A stretch of DNA of 64,000 nucleotides, taken from Endozoicomonas sp. 8E. GTDB taxonomy: Bacteria > Pseudomonadota > Gammaproteobacteria > Pseudomonadales > Endozoicomonadaceae. The notes under the pieces are model-generated. The model had not been told where the DNA came from, ran no database searches, and was given only the letters and a program-made list of their open reading frames with translations. Every line of letters begins with the position of its first letter. Position 1 is the stretch's first letter. This document shows, one piece after another, positions 55,703-64,000 of this stretch. Made by a program: the position numbers and the translations under genes. Where the stretch lies: NCBI RefSeq assembly GCF_032883915.1, contig NZ_CP120717.1:3603697-3667696 (forward strand). Reading direction: 5' to 3'.

Positions 55703-57598
55703 ATGCCATTACTAAGATTTGACAATATCAACCTTGCCTATGGCGATCATCCCTTGATGGATGGCGCTGAGTTTCAGATACGTAAAGGTGAACGGGTCTG
55801 TTTGCTGGGGCGTAATGGTGCTGGCAAGTCCACCATGATGAAGCTGGTATCCGGCAAAATCGATGCAGATGATGGTAGCATCTGGCGAAAGCCAGGTATG
55901 CGTATTGGCGTTCTGAACCAGGATCTTCCTGAGCAGGATGAGAAAAAAGTTTACGATGTCGTGGCTTCCGGCCTGGAAGAAGTGGGCGATTGGATCAGTC
56001 AGTTTCACCAATTGTCCCAGAATATTCAGTCGGATGAAGATATAAAAGCTCTGGAAAAAGTTCAGCAAAAGCTGGAAGCCGCTGATGGCTGGAGTCTTCA
56101 GCAAAAAGTAGACACAGTGATGCAGAAACTGGGTTTGCCGGAAGAGAAGAAAATGAAGGAGCTTTCCGGTGGCTGGCGCAGAAGGGTAGAGTTGGCAAGG
56201 GCACTGGTGTGTGAACCTGATCTGTTGTTGCTGGACGAACCCACTAACCATCTTGATATTGTTGCCATTGACTGGCTTGAGAAACAGCTGCTTGATTTTC
56301 AGGGCGCACTTCTGTTTATCACTCACGATCGTTCATTCCTGCAGTCTCTCGCTACCCGGATTGTCGAACTCGATCGGGGTATCCTGACCAGTTGGGACTG
56401 TGATTATAAAACTTACCTGGACAGAAAAGCTCACGCACTGGAAGTGGAAGCGGAACAGAATGCGCTTTTCGATAAAAAGCTGGCTCAGGAAGAAGCCTGG
56501 ATTCGCCAGGGTATCAAAGCACGAAGAACCCGTAATGAAGGCCGTGTCAGAGCGTTGAAAGCGCTTCGAAATGAAAGAATGGAGCGCCGGGTAGTTCAGG
56601 GTAAGGCAAGCTTCTCTCTGGAGCAGGGCGGTAGTTCCGGTAAGCTGGTGATGGAAGCCAGAGGGGTTTCAAAGTCCTGGGAAGGTCGGCACATTATTAA
56701 AGATTTTGATCTCAGGGTGATCCGGGGAGACAAGATTGGATTGATTGGCGCCAACGGTGCTGGCAAATCAACATTATTAAGTATTTTGCTGGGGCAACTT
56801 CAACCTGAATCCGGTTCTATCAAGGAAGGTACCAAGCTGGAAGTAGCCTACTTCGACCAGTTGAGAAATCAACTGGATCTTGAAAAAACGGTTATAGATA
56901 ACGTGGCTGAAGGCCGTGAGAGCATCATGATTAATGGAGCCAGCCGACACGTGATCAGCTATCTCGGAGATTTCCTGTTCCCGGCTAACCGTTGTCGTGT
57001 TCCTGTAAAGGCTTTGTCTGGCGGAGAGCGAAATCGTTTGCTGCTGGCAAGGTTGTTCAGTAAGCCCGCTAACCTGCTGGTCATGGATGAGCCAACCAAC
57101 GATCTGGACGTCGAAACGCTTGAGCTCCTTGAGTCATTACTGGTGGACTTCCAGGGTACGGTGCTGTTGGTCAGTCATGATCGTGAATTTCTCGATAATG
57201 TGGTTTCCAGTACCCTCGTATTCCAGCCTGACGGCAGGATTAAAGAGTATGTGGGTGGTTTTGAAGATTGGCTCAGACAGGGAGGCGAGGTCAGTGATCT
57301 GGTTGCTGAACCGCAAACCAGTAAGCCAGAAAAGAAGGCTGAACCTGACATTCAGTCCCGGTCAGAACCGAAAAAGAAAAAGCTCAGTTACAAGCTTCAG
57401 CGTGAACTGGATGCTTTGCCGGGAGAACTTGAAAAGTTGGAAGAAGAGTTGATTCAGCTAGAAGAAACTATTGCCGATCCTGCCTTCTATCAGAGCGATC
57501 AAGAAGTCGTTCAAACTACTCTCGCACGTTTGGAAGCCGTCAATCAGGATATTGAACAGAAGATGGAGCGTTGGGAAGAACTAGAAAATATGAGTTGA
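55703..57598 (+). CDS. uup: ABC-F family ATPase Uup
   Basis: 631 residues, matching E. coli Uup. Two ATP-binding halves without membrane domains: Walker A GRNGAGKST (~36) and GANGAGKST (~350); signatures LSGGWRRRVELARAL and LSGGERNRLLLARL; Walker B LLLLDEPTNHLD and LLVMDEPTNDLD. Linker rich in Arg (RQGIKARRTRNEGRVRALKA). The C-terminal ~75 residues form the coiled coil that binds DNA/ribosome in Uup (YKLQRELDALPGELEKLEEE...). Roles reported for the family: ribosome interaction and suppression of transposon precise excision. A degenerate scrap of a second uup lies at about 59.99 kb. Confidence 0.95.
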   Translation: MPLLRFDNINLAYGDHPLMDGAEFQIRKGERVCLLGRNGAGKSTMMKLVSGKIDADDGSIWRKPGMRIGVLNQDLPEQDEKKVYDVVASGLEEVGDWISQFHQLSQNIQSDEDIKALEKVQQKLEAADGWSLQQKVDTVMQKLGLPEEKKMKELSGGWRRRVELARALVCEPDLLLLDEPTNHLDIVAIDWLEKQLLDFQGALLFITHDRSFLQSLATRIVELDRGILTSWDCDYKTYLDRKAHALEVEAEQNALFDKKLAQEEAWIRQGIKARRTRNEGRVRALKALRNERMERRVVQGKASFSLEQGGSSGKLVMEARGVSKSWEGRHIIKDFDLRVIRGDKIGLIGANGAGKSTLLSILLGQLQPESGSIKEGTKLEVAYFDQLRNQLDLEKTVIDNVAEGRESIMINGASRHVISYLGDFLFPANRCRVPVKALSGGERNRLLLARLFSKPANLLVMDEPTNDLDVETLELLESLLVDFQGTVLLVSHDREFLDNVVSSTLVFQPDGRIKEYVGGFEDWLRQGGEVSDLVAEPQTSKPEKKAEPDIQSRSEPKKKKLSYKLQRELDALPGELEKLEEELIQLEETIADPAFYQSDQEVVQTTLARLEAVNQDIEQKMERWEELENMS

Positions 57599-57776
57599 AA
57601 ATGTTCAGTGTTAAGTGTGGAGTTAACAGTCGTTAATGTGCAGTCCTATATCTGCCAGCATTTAACTCACAACTTCTGTTCTTATTAACGGTTGTTGTAT
57701 TCTTTCATTGGAGAGGGTTACCGGTTTATGTTTAATGTTCCAACAAAAAACAAAACCAAATCAAAAGTAACCCCCA

Positions 57777-57881
57777 ATGAATCAGAGCCACTCTCCTGCC
57801 GCTCAATACAAGCCAGCATTATTAGAGCTTGCTGATCACAATAATCTTTCCCGTGCATGCAAAGTCACGGGAGTATCACAC
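57777..57881 (+). pseudogene. Possible transposase N-terminal remnant
   Basis: Encodes YKPALLELADHNNLSRACKV, TGVSHRAD, resembling the helix-turn-helix start of IS481-like transposases. The frame then enters unrelated sequence shared with the leader of the following gene family. No inverted repeats found. The remainder of the gap 57599-58113 includes a ~120-bp stretch (57898-58020) duplicated at 60060-60180. Confidence 0.35.
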
Positions 57882-58113
57882 AGAGCTGATCGTTCAGGGA
57901 AAAATACGCTGTGTTTGTACGTTCATGCAAATTATCGAATCAGGCAGAGTGCTCTTTAAGGAGAACAGGTCGTCTGAGTCTTATCTGACGCCATAGGCGA
58001 CAATCAGCCGATGAGTGTTTAGATCAGATATTGGTGAGCAGCACATAAAATTGAGCATTATTACGATCCTTGGACTAGCCTGCGAGAGGCTTTTGAAAGC
58101 TTCAGGAGGCAGA

Positions 58114-59967
58114 ATGATAAGCCACTCGATTACTCAATTGTCAAAAACAGCAAGGTCATCAAAATTTTCCCATCGTACCAAGGCTACTCAGCTAGTCGCA
58201 GGTACCCTTGGTAACATTGTTATGGCTTGCTCCTGCCCGGCAATGCTGGCAGCAAACCCTTTTTTTACGCCATTCGATGAGAGATTTGTTGAAGAAAAGG
58301 GGGTAAAAGAGTCTGACTACTTATCCGCTTTAATTAACCATAATTCCCTTACGGGGAGGGTTCCTTTAGCCACCCCTAATGATACTAATTTTATCTTTGC
58401 CATGAACGCCGGGAATAAGCATGGCATAAATAAGAGTAAGGGTCGGAAAGAACCGCAGGGAGCTGGAGCAACGCAGATGCAGCCATTAATGGACCTTCCA
58501 CTCTGGCCAATGTCCCGTGCACAAATCGCTGAAATTATCCGGAAATTGAATTTAGGCCTCTCAGAAGACACTATAACCACTCTATTGAACAATGTTCCGG
58601 AAATGCCTCCCGGTGATAACCTGACCATTGCAGGCATGATTGAGCAAGTGAAGACGAGTCTTCAAATTAACTTTGACCAAAATCAGAATGCAATCCTGGA
58701 AACTTTATCTTATATTCAGGGGACTGAGACCCCTGTTAATCCGAGCAATTCAGAACATCAACAGCGCCTTGCCTGTTTGTTGCTGGCTTACTATGCGGCC
58801 ATAAATACAAGCACTGCTTCCCCTCACAATGCCCATGCTTTTTTTACTTCATTTCTGCTTCACGCCGCTGATATGGCTGGAATGTCCGGATTCCTCCACC
58901 ATCTGCACATAGCTCAACTGTTAGGTAGAGATAAACCGGTAAAAGATAAAGTTTTTTTGAAAGAAAATGTTGCAATATCATCTTTGGTATTCTCTGGTCT
59001 GAAAATCTTAGAAACAGAACGCATCAAGTTTTTGCAACTAGTGCTGGATCCATCAGAGTCTGAGCAAGTCAGTATATCAGTCGATGCAATACTAAGAGAA
59101 ACAGCCAAACTGCTCAACGATGGCATCGACAGGAACGGAATGTCGAGCCATAAGCGACAGCTAAAATCATCCGAACGAATGCTGGAACTTATAGAAGAAT
59201 ATGGTGAAGATAAACCTGAATTAATAGCCTGGAATTATCATTTCCTGAACTTAGTTAATGTCGTATGTCTGATACTTAACCCTTTCGCGCCAGAATGCGA
59301 ATGTCCGAATGTAACTATTGAAAATATAGAGGATTATTTTAGAGAATCAGGTAAGAGTACGACCTTTTATTCCGGTAGAGATAAAAGAAGGGATTTACTT
59401 GAAGAATTAAAAAAAGTATCAATGGACATGATGCTTGATCAAAAAAATCAAGATGTTAAATCATTTAAGAAATTGTTTTTATACATAAAAATATATTTAG
59501 CGCAACAATTGAACTTAAATTTTACTGATGAAAATGATTGCGACACCTTAGTGGAAACCCTTGCTATTGGATTTAGGGCTCTATTGGAACAATCATATGA
59601 TTTATTGGCACTGCTTCCTGATAAAGCTATCGGTTCCAATGATACTGAGCAGGTTGATGAAGTCATGCATGACAAGGCAGCTAAAGAACATGAAGGAACA
59701 GAGCCTGGTGAAGAAGAGAAGAGAAAAAGAAACCAGAAAAAACGAATAAAGTACTTAAAAAAACTCGTCGGATGGCTTGAATATTACTTTGGTAGTAGTG
59801 AAATGGTTCCTGATCCTACTGACAGTAGTGAATCTGAAAAAAGTGATACTGACAGTAGTGATTTTGACAGTAGTGATTTTGACAATAACCCTGACTGGAC
59901 TGATTCAGACTGGATTGATTCAGACGGGAGCGATGTTGACACACCGAAGCTGCAACTCAGTAAGTGA
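58114..59967 (+). CDS. Exported protein with Asp/Ser-rich tail, unknown family (copy 1)
   Basis: 617 residues from the ATG at 58114, which has AGGAGG upstream; the frame is open to a GTG at 58015, but that lacks a ribosome site. N-terminus: basic stretch (SKTARSSKFSHRTKATQL), hydrophobic core (LVAGTLGNIVMACSCPAMLA), then AANP, consistent with a Sec signal peptide. Body mostly helical (PMSRAQIAEIIRKLNLGLSE, PPGDNLTIAGMIEQV, FTSFLLHAADMAGM, TGFRALLEQSY-like). The C-terminal ~45 residues are Asp/Ser repeats (DSSDFDSSDFDNNPDWTDSD) encoded by GACAGTAGTGATTTT repeats. Paralogue of the next gene. No known domain recognised; an acidic tail could bind cations or be a surface feature. Confidence 0.85.
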   Translation: MISHSITQLSKTARSSKFSHRTKATQLVAGTLGNIVMACSCPAMLAANPFFTPFDERFVEEKGVKESDYLSALINHNSLTGRVPLATPNDTNFIFAMNAGNKHGINKSKGRKEPQGAGATQMQPLMDLPLWPMSRAQIAEIIRKLNLGLSEDTITTLLNNVPEMPPGDNLTIAGMIEQVKTSLQINFDQNQNAILETLSYIQGTETPVNPSNSEHQQRLACLLLAYYAAINTSTASPHNAHAFFTSFLLHAADMAGMSGFLHHLHIAQLLGRDKPVKDKVFLKENVAISSLVFSGLKILETERIKFLQLVLDPSESEQVSISVDAILRETAKLLNDGIDRNGMSSHKRQLKSSERMLELIEEYGEDKPELIAWNYHFLNLVNVVCLILNPFAPECECPNVTIENIEDYFRESGKSTTFYSGRDKRRDLLEELKKVSMDMMLDQKNQDVKSFKKLFLYIKIYLAQQLNLNFTDENDCDTLVETLAIGFRALLEQSYDLLALLPDKAIGSNDTEQVDEVMHDKAAKEHEGTEPGEEEKRKRNQKKRIKYLKKLVGWLEYYFGSSEMVPDPTDSSESEKSDTDSSDFDSSDFDNNPDWTDSDWIDSDGSDVDTPKLQLSK

Positions 59968-59989
59968 AATGTTTGCAGTTACAAAAAGA

Positions 59990-60055
59990 ATTTGCCGTTC
60001 CTGGTAAACAGCTGGCGTTTTCCCGTTAAAGCATCATCCGGTGGAGAGCGTAACC
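59990..60055 (+). pseudogene. Relic of a uup copy
   Basis: Encodes FLVNSWRFPVKASSGGERNR, aligning to FLFPANRCRVPVKALSGGERNR around the second ABC signature of uup. The rest of the copy is gone, and the sequence continues into the duplicated leader of the following gene (60060-60180). It implies that the duplication giving two exported-protein genes also involved uup sequence. Confidence 0.55.
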
Positions 60056-60276
60056 GTCAGGAAAAATTCGCTGTGTTAGAACGTTCATGCAAATTATTGA
60101 ATCAGGCAGAGTACTCTTTAGGGAGAGCATTAAGGAGAGCAGGTTACCTGACGCTAAAGACGACAATAAGCCGGTGAGTGTTTAGATCGGATATTGGTGA
60201 CCCATACATAAAATTGAGCATTATTGCAATCCTTAGACTAGCCTGCGAAGGGCTTTTGAACGTTTCAGGAGGCAGA

Positions 60277-62109
60277 ATGATCAGTCACTCCATTACTCAA
60301 TTACCAAAAACAACAAGGTCATCAAAATTTTCCCATCGTACCAAGGCTAAACAGCTAGTCGCAGGCACCCTTGGTACGGTTATTATGGCTTGTCTCTGCC
60401 CGGCGCTGATGGCAGCAAACCCTTTATTAATAACGGTGGATGAGAGGTTTTTTGGAGGAAAGGGAACAAAAGAGTCTGACTACCTATCCGGATTGATTAA
60501 CCATAATGCTCTGAAAGGATGGTTCCCTTCAGTCACCGGGAATGATAATGATCTTATCTTCGTCATGAATCATGGCAATGATCAAGGCGAAGATAAGAAT
60601 GAGGATCAGGAACAACCGCAGGGAGCTGGAGCACCGCAGATGCAGCCTTTAATGTATCTTCCGCTCCCGCCGATGTCCCGTGAACAAATTGCAGAAATTA
60701 TCCGGAAATTGAATACAGGCCTCCCGGAGGACACTTTAACCATTCTGTTGAACAATATTCCGGAAGCGCCGCCGGGTGATAACCTGACAATTGCAAGCAT
60801 GATTGAGCAAGTGGCGTCTTCTCTCCACGTACAGGTTGATCAAAATCAGAATGCAATTCTGGAGACTCTGTCTCATATCCGGGGTACCGGGTCTCCAGTC
60901 AATCTGAATAACAGGCAGCAACAACAGAGCTTCGCATATTTGATGCTGGGTTACTATACTGCCATAAATTCAAGTGCTGCTTCGCCTCAAAGTGCCTGTG
61001 CTACTTTTACTTCATTTCTGCTTCACGCCGCTGACATGGCTGGAATATTCAGACTTCACTTAAAAAAAGATAAACTACTGGGTAAAGATAAACCGATAAA
61101 AAATAAAGATGTTTTAAAAGAAAATGTTGCTAAATCATCTTCAGTATTTTCTGGGCTGAAATATTTTCAAACAGAACGGATTAAACTTTTGCAACAATTA
61201 GAAAATGCCTCAGAGACTGAGCAGTCTGATATCTCGGTCGATGCACTATTAAGAGACGTTATCAAACTGATTAACCGTGATATTGACAGGAACGCAATAT
61301 CGCTTTATAAGCGACAGCGAAAAACAGCTGAGCGAATGCTGGATCTTATAGAGAAATATGGTCGAAATGAGCCTGAACTAGTAGCATGGAGTAATCAGTT
61401 TTTTAATTTAATTGATATCATGAGCCTGATGCTTGACCATTTTGCTCCAGAATATGAAGATCTAAATGGACATATTGTCGACATGGAGGATTATTTTAGA
61501 AGATCAGGTAAGAAGACAAGCTTTCACTTCGGCATATACAAAAAAAAGGAATTGTTTAAAGAATTTCAGAAAGTCATAGTGGATTCAATAGTTCACCAGG
61601 AAAATCAAGATCCTGAATTATTTAAAAATTTGATTCGAGACATAAAAATATATGTAGTACAAAAATTACACTTAACTTTTACTGATCAAAATGATTGCCT
61701 GGTTATAATGGTAACCCTTACTACAGGATTCAGGGCTCTTCTGGAACAATCATATGAGTTATTGGCAGTGCTTAGTGATACAACTATTGGCTCTGATTCC
61801 ACCAGGCAGACTGATGAAATCGTACATGACGAGATGGCAAAGGTACAAGAAGGAAAAGTGCTTAGCAAAAAAGAGAAGAGGAAAAAACACCTGCAAGAAC
61901 GGCTAAAGTATCTTGAAGAGCTCGTGCAATGTCTCGAGCATCTCCTTGGCAGGAGTAAACTGTTTTCTGATTGTCCTTACAATAGTGAATCTGAAAGTTG
62001 TGATTCTGACAGGGAAGATTCTGACAGGGAAGATTTTGATGAGAGTGATTCTGACAGGAGTGATTTAGGCCGGAGTGATCTTTTTACACTAAAAGGTGTA
62101 ACTCAGTAA
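60277..62109 (+). CDS. Exported protein with Asp/Ser-rich tail, unknown family (copy 2)
   Basis: 610 residues from the ATG at 60277, again with AGGAGG. Signal peptide MISHSITQLPKTTRSSKF ... IMACLCPALMAANP. Similar to copy 1 throughout (PMSREQIAEIIRKLNTGLPE, PPGDNLTIASMIEQV, FTSFLLHAADMAGI, TTGFRALLEQSYELLAVL), with differences spread over the whole length, so the duplication is not very recent. A basic patch (KKEKRKKHLQERLKYLEELV) is followed by an acidic tail of Asp/Ser/Arg repeats (DSDREDSDREDFDESDSD). Each copy has its own near-identical upstream region, so both may be expressed separately. Confidence 0.85.
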   Translation: MISHSITQLPKTTRSSKFSHRTKAKQLVAGTLGTVIMACLCPALMAANPLLITVDERFFGGKGTKESDYLSGLINHNALKGWFPSVTGNDNDLIFVMNHGNDQGEDKNEDQEQPQGAGAPQMQPLMYLPLPPMSREQIAEIIRKLNTGLPEDTLTILLNNIPEAPPGDNLTIASMIEQVASSLHVQVDQNQNAILETLSHIRGTGSPVNLNNRQQQQSFAYLMLGYYTAINSSAASPQSACATFTSFLLHAADMAGIFRLHLKKDKLLGKDKPIKNKDVLKENVAKSSSVFSGLKYFQTERIKLLQQLENASETEQSDISVDALLRDVIKLINRDIDRNAISLYKRQRKTAERMLDLIEKYGRNEPELVAWSNQFFNLIDIMSLMLDHFAPEYEDLNGHIVDMEDYFRRSGKKTSFHFGIYKKKELFKEFQKVIVDSIVHQENQDPELFKNLIRDIKIYVVQKLHLTFTDQNDCLVIMVTLTTGFRALLEQSYELLAVLSDTTIGSDSTRQTDEIVHDEMAKVQEGKVLSKKEKRKKHLQERLKYLEELVQCLEHLLGRSKLFSDCPYNSESESCDSDREDSDREDFDESDSDRSDLGRSDLFTLKGVTQ

Positions 62110-62341
62110 GAGAAATGTTCGCAAGTACGAAAAGAAGATAACAGACTGTCAGCGAGTTGATGCAAAATCATAGGAGCACCCAGAGACTCTTATTGTCTTG
62201 TTAAATTGCTCGTCAGGAAAGTGCTGTTGAAGTTTTGCCGGTTAAATCCAGGAAATTCCAAAGCAAAAAACAGCTGACTAGATGTAGCTGCTTGCAAACA
62301 AGAGCGGCTTTGCCTGCAAACAAGGGGCATTTTGTGCCCGA

Positions 62342-62450
62342 ATTAACTGAGAATAAAAGTCCGGTCATGCTCTCATTAAGTGAGAATATGCCCGAATTAA
62401 GTGATAACAGCCTGAAAACAGCCCGTCTTGCCCACATTAAGTGAGAATAA
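62342..62450. repeat. Four copies of an ATTAAGTGAGAATA motif
   Basis: ATTAACTGAGAATAA (62342), ATTAAGTGAGAATA (62375), ATTAAGTGATAAC (62396), ATTAAGTGAGAATAA (62436), all in the same orientation. Short repeated binding sites like these are found at the ends of some IS elements (for example IS21 type), so this may be the end of a lost element. The whole gap 62110-62775 otherwise shows only short frames that I do not consider genes. Confidence 0.5.
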
Positions 62451-62700
62451 CTCAAATACCTTGCTGTACCTGCCCTACAAGTCATGCAGTTCTTTGTTCA
62501 TGGCTTTAGCTCCAACGCTTTACCAGTTCTTTGGCGAGCCTGATATCTCGCTTCTGGGAAGCCTTGTCACCACCGCAGAGCAGGATAATGAGTTCGTCTG
62601 TGCAAGTGTGCAGGGAGGCCGGTTTTCACGGCACTGTTTCATGTTACTGGTAAAGTAAAACTATATTGATGAGCGAGGCGCAGTGACATGACCCATACGC

Positions 62701-62745
62701 GCTACGGTGTGTAATAGACGGAAAACTGCCAATGTGCTACGGTGT
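62701..62745 (+). promoter_or_regulatory. Direct repeats upstream of the toxin-antitoxin operon
   Basis: GCTACGGTGT occurs at 62701-62710 and 62736-62745, 35 bp apart, 30-75 bp upstream of the antitoxin ATG. Ribbon-helix-helix antitoxins autoregulate by binding such repeats; assignment is inferred from position. Confidence 0.4.
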
Positions 62746-62775
62746 AATTATCTTGTAACACATAAGGACACAACC

Positions 62776-63066
62776 ATGAGCGAGGCAACTTTTACCTTCC
62801 GGGTCGATGACGCTTTGAAAAGCCAGTTTGCCCAAGCGGCCAAATCTAGCGACCGTAGCGGGGCGCAACTTCTCCGTGACTTCATGCGGGATTTTGTACG
62901 GCAGCAGCAGGAGGCAGCAGAGCATGACGCATGGTTTCGGCGCGAAGTTCAGGCAGGCATAGACTCGGCCAATGCGGGCGAGCTAATAGTCGCTGAGGAC
63001 GTGGAAGCCGAAGCTGCCGCATGGCGAGCAGAAACGCAGCGCAAACTGTTAGGCTCTAGCTCGTGA
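62776..63066 (+). CDS. Ribbon-helix-helix antitoxin (ParD/CopG-like)
   Basis: 96 residues from the ATG at 62776 (AAGGA upstream); the frame extends upstream to 62707 without a ribosome site. N-terminal TFTFRVDDALKSQFAQAAKS followed by SGAQLLRDFMRDFV fits a ribbon-helix-helix DNA-binding domain; the C-terminal half (ELIVAEDVEAEAAAWRAETQ) is the toxin-wrapping arm typical of these antitoxins. Overlaps the toxin gene by four bases (GTGA), the usual coupling. Confidence 0.85.
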   Translation: MSEATFTFRVDDALKSQFAQAAKSSDRSGAQLLRDFMRDFVRQQQEAAEHDAWFRREVQAGIDSANAGELIVAEDVEAEAAAWRAETQRKLLGSSS

Positions 63067-63347
63067 GGCTGGTCTGGACCAAACCGGCCAGCCTCGACCG
63101 AAAAGATATCCGGGAATACATCGCCCAGGATAACCCGGCCGCTGCCCTCGCCCTCGATGAGTTGATATCGGAAAAGGCTTCGCGGCTGGTCTATCACCCT
63201 GGCCTTGGTCGCCCTGGGCGTGTTACGGGAACGCGAGAGCCGATTGCGCACCAGAACTACATTTTGATTTACGACATAACCCAAGACTTGGTGCGCGTGC
63301 TGCGTGTTCTCCACACTGCTCGACAGTGGCCGCCAACCCGTACCTGA
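63063..63347 (+). CDS. ParE/RelE-family toxin
   Basis: 94 residues, GTG start overlapping the antitoxin stop. Family features: VWTKPASLDRKDIREYIAQD, NPAAALALDELI, LVYHPGLGRPGRVTGTRE and the end YILIYDITQDLVRVLRVLHT-ARQWP. ParE toxins poison DNA gyrase and RelE toxins cut mRNA on the ribosome; the sequence looks closer to ParE. The pair beside a recombinase gene suggests a mobile segment. Confidence 0.9.
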   Translation: MRLVWTKPASLDRKDIREYIAQDNPAAALALDELISEKASRLVYHPGLGRPGRVTGTREPIAHQNYILIYDITQDLVRVLRVLHTARQWPPTRT

Positions 63348-63450
63348 TAAGAAACCGTCTATTCGCTTTCCCTTGATATTTCTGCACTTGACGCAGGTAT
63401 TACTGCCATAGAGCGTTTCCCCGATTTATGAAATTTGCACGATAGTAGTG

Positions 63451-63476
63451 TCTGAAAAAACGATCGTTTTTCCAGA
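63451..63476. other. 26-bp palindrome, candidate recombination site
   Basis: Half-sites TCTGAAAAAACGA and TCGTTTTTCCAGA are inverted repeats with one mismatch. Length 26 bp and A/T-rich flanks around a central step are like the crossover sites of Hin/Gin invertases and resolvases. It lies 126 bp upstream of the recombinase gene. A bidirectional terminator is the alternative. Confidence 0.45.
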
Positions 63477-63602
63477 CTGTATCCCATTGAAACACCTTCT
63501 TCCAGGCACCTTGAAAAATAGTATAAATTCGTCGTTTATCTTTTAATCGTCTACCTTTCTCATGAACAGTTGAGTATTCCCTACTATTGTGAGCGGCTTG
63601 CG

Positions 63603-64000
63603 ATGAAAATTGGGTATGCCCGAGTCAGTACCAGTGACCAGAACCTGACCTCTCAAATTGATGCACTCAATGCTGCCGGTTGTCAGAAAGTATTCCAGGA
63701 CATTGCCTGTGGAGCCCGGGCGGAGCGTCCAGGGCTGGATAGTCTGTTAGATTCGATCAGGCCGGGGGATTCTCTGGTCATTTGCAAGCTGGATCGACTG
63801 GGACGATCCTTGCGTCATCTGGTCGGTCTGGTGAGTCAACTTCATGAACAGAATGTCGGATTGGTGAGTCTGAATGACCCCGTTGATACCTCGACTCCAC
63901 AGGGAAGGCTGAGCTTTAACCTATTTGCGGCTCTGGCTGAATTTGAACGGGAGATTATTCGGGAACGAACCCGTATCGGTTTGGCTTCAGCAAGATTACG
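63603..64000 (+). CDS. Serine recombinase (resolvase/invertase family), 3' end outside window
   Basis: The first 132 residues are present. MKIGYARVSTSDQNL holds the nucleophilic serine (ARVS); RLGRSLRHL and FNLFAALAEFEREIIRERTR are the catalytic and dimerisation helix motifs of the resolvase/invertase family. The C-terminal helix-turn-helix lies beyond the right edge. Whether it resolves a transposon or inverts DNA cannot be told from the part seen. Confidence 0.93.
   Translation, partial: MKIGYARVSTSDQNLTSQIDALNAAGCQKVFQDIACGARAERPGLDSLLDSIRPGDSLVICKLDRLGRSLRHLVGLVSQLHEQNVGLVSLNDPVDTSTPQGRLSFNLFAALAEFEREIIRERTRIGLASARL

Noticed and set aside
55712-56326. 204-codon minus-strand frame inside uup
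   Set aside because: It is antisense to the first ABC domain of a clearly coding gene and its product resembles nothing known.
62213-62658. Several short open frames on both strands before the toxin-antitoxin genes
   Set aside because: They overlap each other and the repeated ATTAAGTGAGAATA motifs, and none shows a family signature or ribosome site.

Overview
The window reads as a stretch of a host-associated gammaproteobacterial chromosome. Housekeeping genes of gammaproteobacterial type (fabA-fabB, gpsA, sixA, uup, and the glutathione-dependent formaldehyde pair frmA/fghA) lie beside a very large set of eukaryotic-like and mobile genes. That mix is typical of marine invertebrate symbionts such as Endozoicomonadaceae. 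The genus is an inference from gene content; no rRNA or tRNA gene was seen to fix it.

Region 1 (1-39.7 kb) is a head-to-tail tandem array on the minus strand. It holds 21 complete genes, one gene cut by the left edge (F1) and one pseudogene (F23), with a period of about 1.75 kb. Each encodes a 515-580 residue protein: a conserved ~40-residue leader, an F-box, a conserved helical linker and eight WD40 repeats. F-box plus an eight-bladed propeller is the plan of eukaryotic SCF ubiquitin-ligase substrate receptors such as Cdc4/Fbw7. The scaffold is nearly identical between copies, while the three residues that open each blade differ in almost every copy. I read the array as a diversifying set of putative host-directed substrate adaptors; this is inference. 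Most copies carry the same upstream element and so look individually promoted and co-regulated. MITEs, an in-frame repeat insertion (F7), a stop-codon loss (F8) and a deletion joining F14 to F13 mark the array. The right end (F18-F23) is the most divergent.

Region 2 (39.7-41.3 kb) is non-coding: five long direct repeats of 291 or 270 bp, each with two inverted ATTCCC-N8-GGGAAT palindromes.

Region 3 (41.3-50.2 kb) is an AT-richer accessory stretch. It holds a WD40-only protein, two paralogues of a 346-residue unknown family sharing the array's leader, and two proteins with a papain/NlpC-P60-like Cys/His motif, one of them internally duplicated. The conserved fghA-frmA operon sits between two copies of this effector-like pair. 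Three relics show the F-box/WD40 family once reached here.

Region 4 (50.3-57.6 kb) has a Fic gene broken by one stop codon, then the core block fabA-fabB (minus) and gpsA, a DUF4389 gene, sixA and uup (plus).

Region 5 (57.6-64 kb) is accessory again: a transposase scrap, two paralogous exported proteins with Asp/Ser-rich tails separated by a relic of uup, repeated IS-end-like motifs, a ParD/ParE-like toxin-antitoxin pair and a serine recombinase running off the right edge with a 26-bp palindrome upstream.
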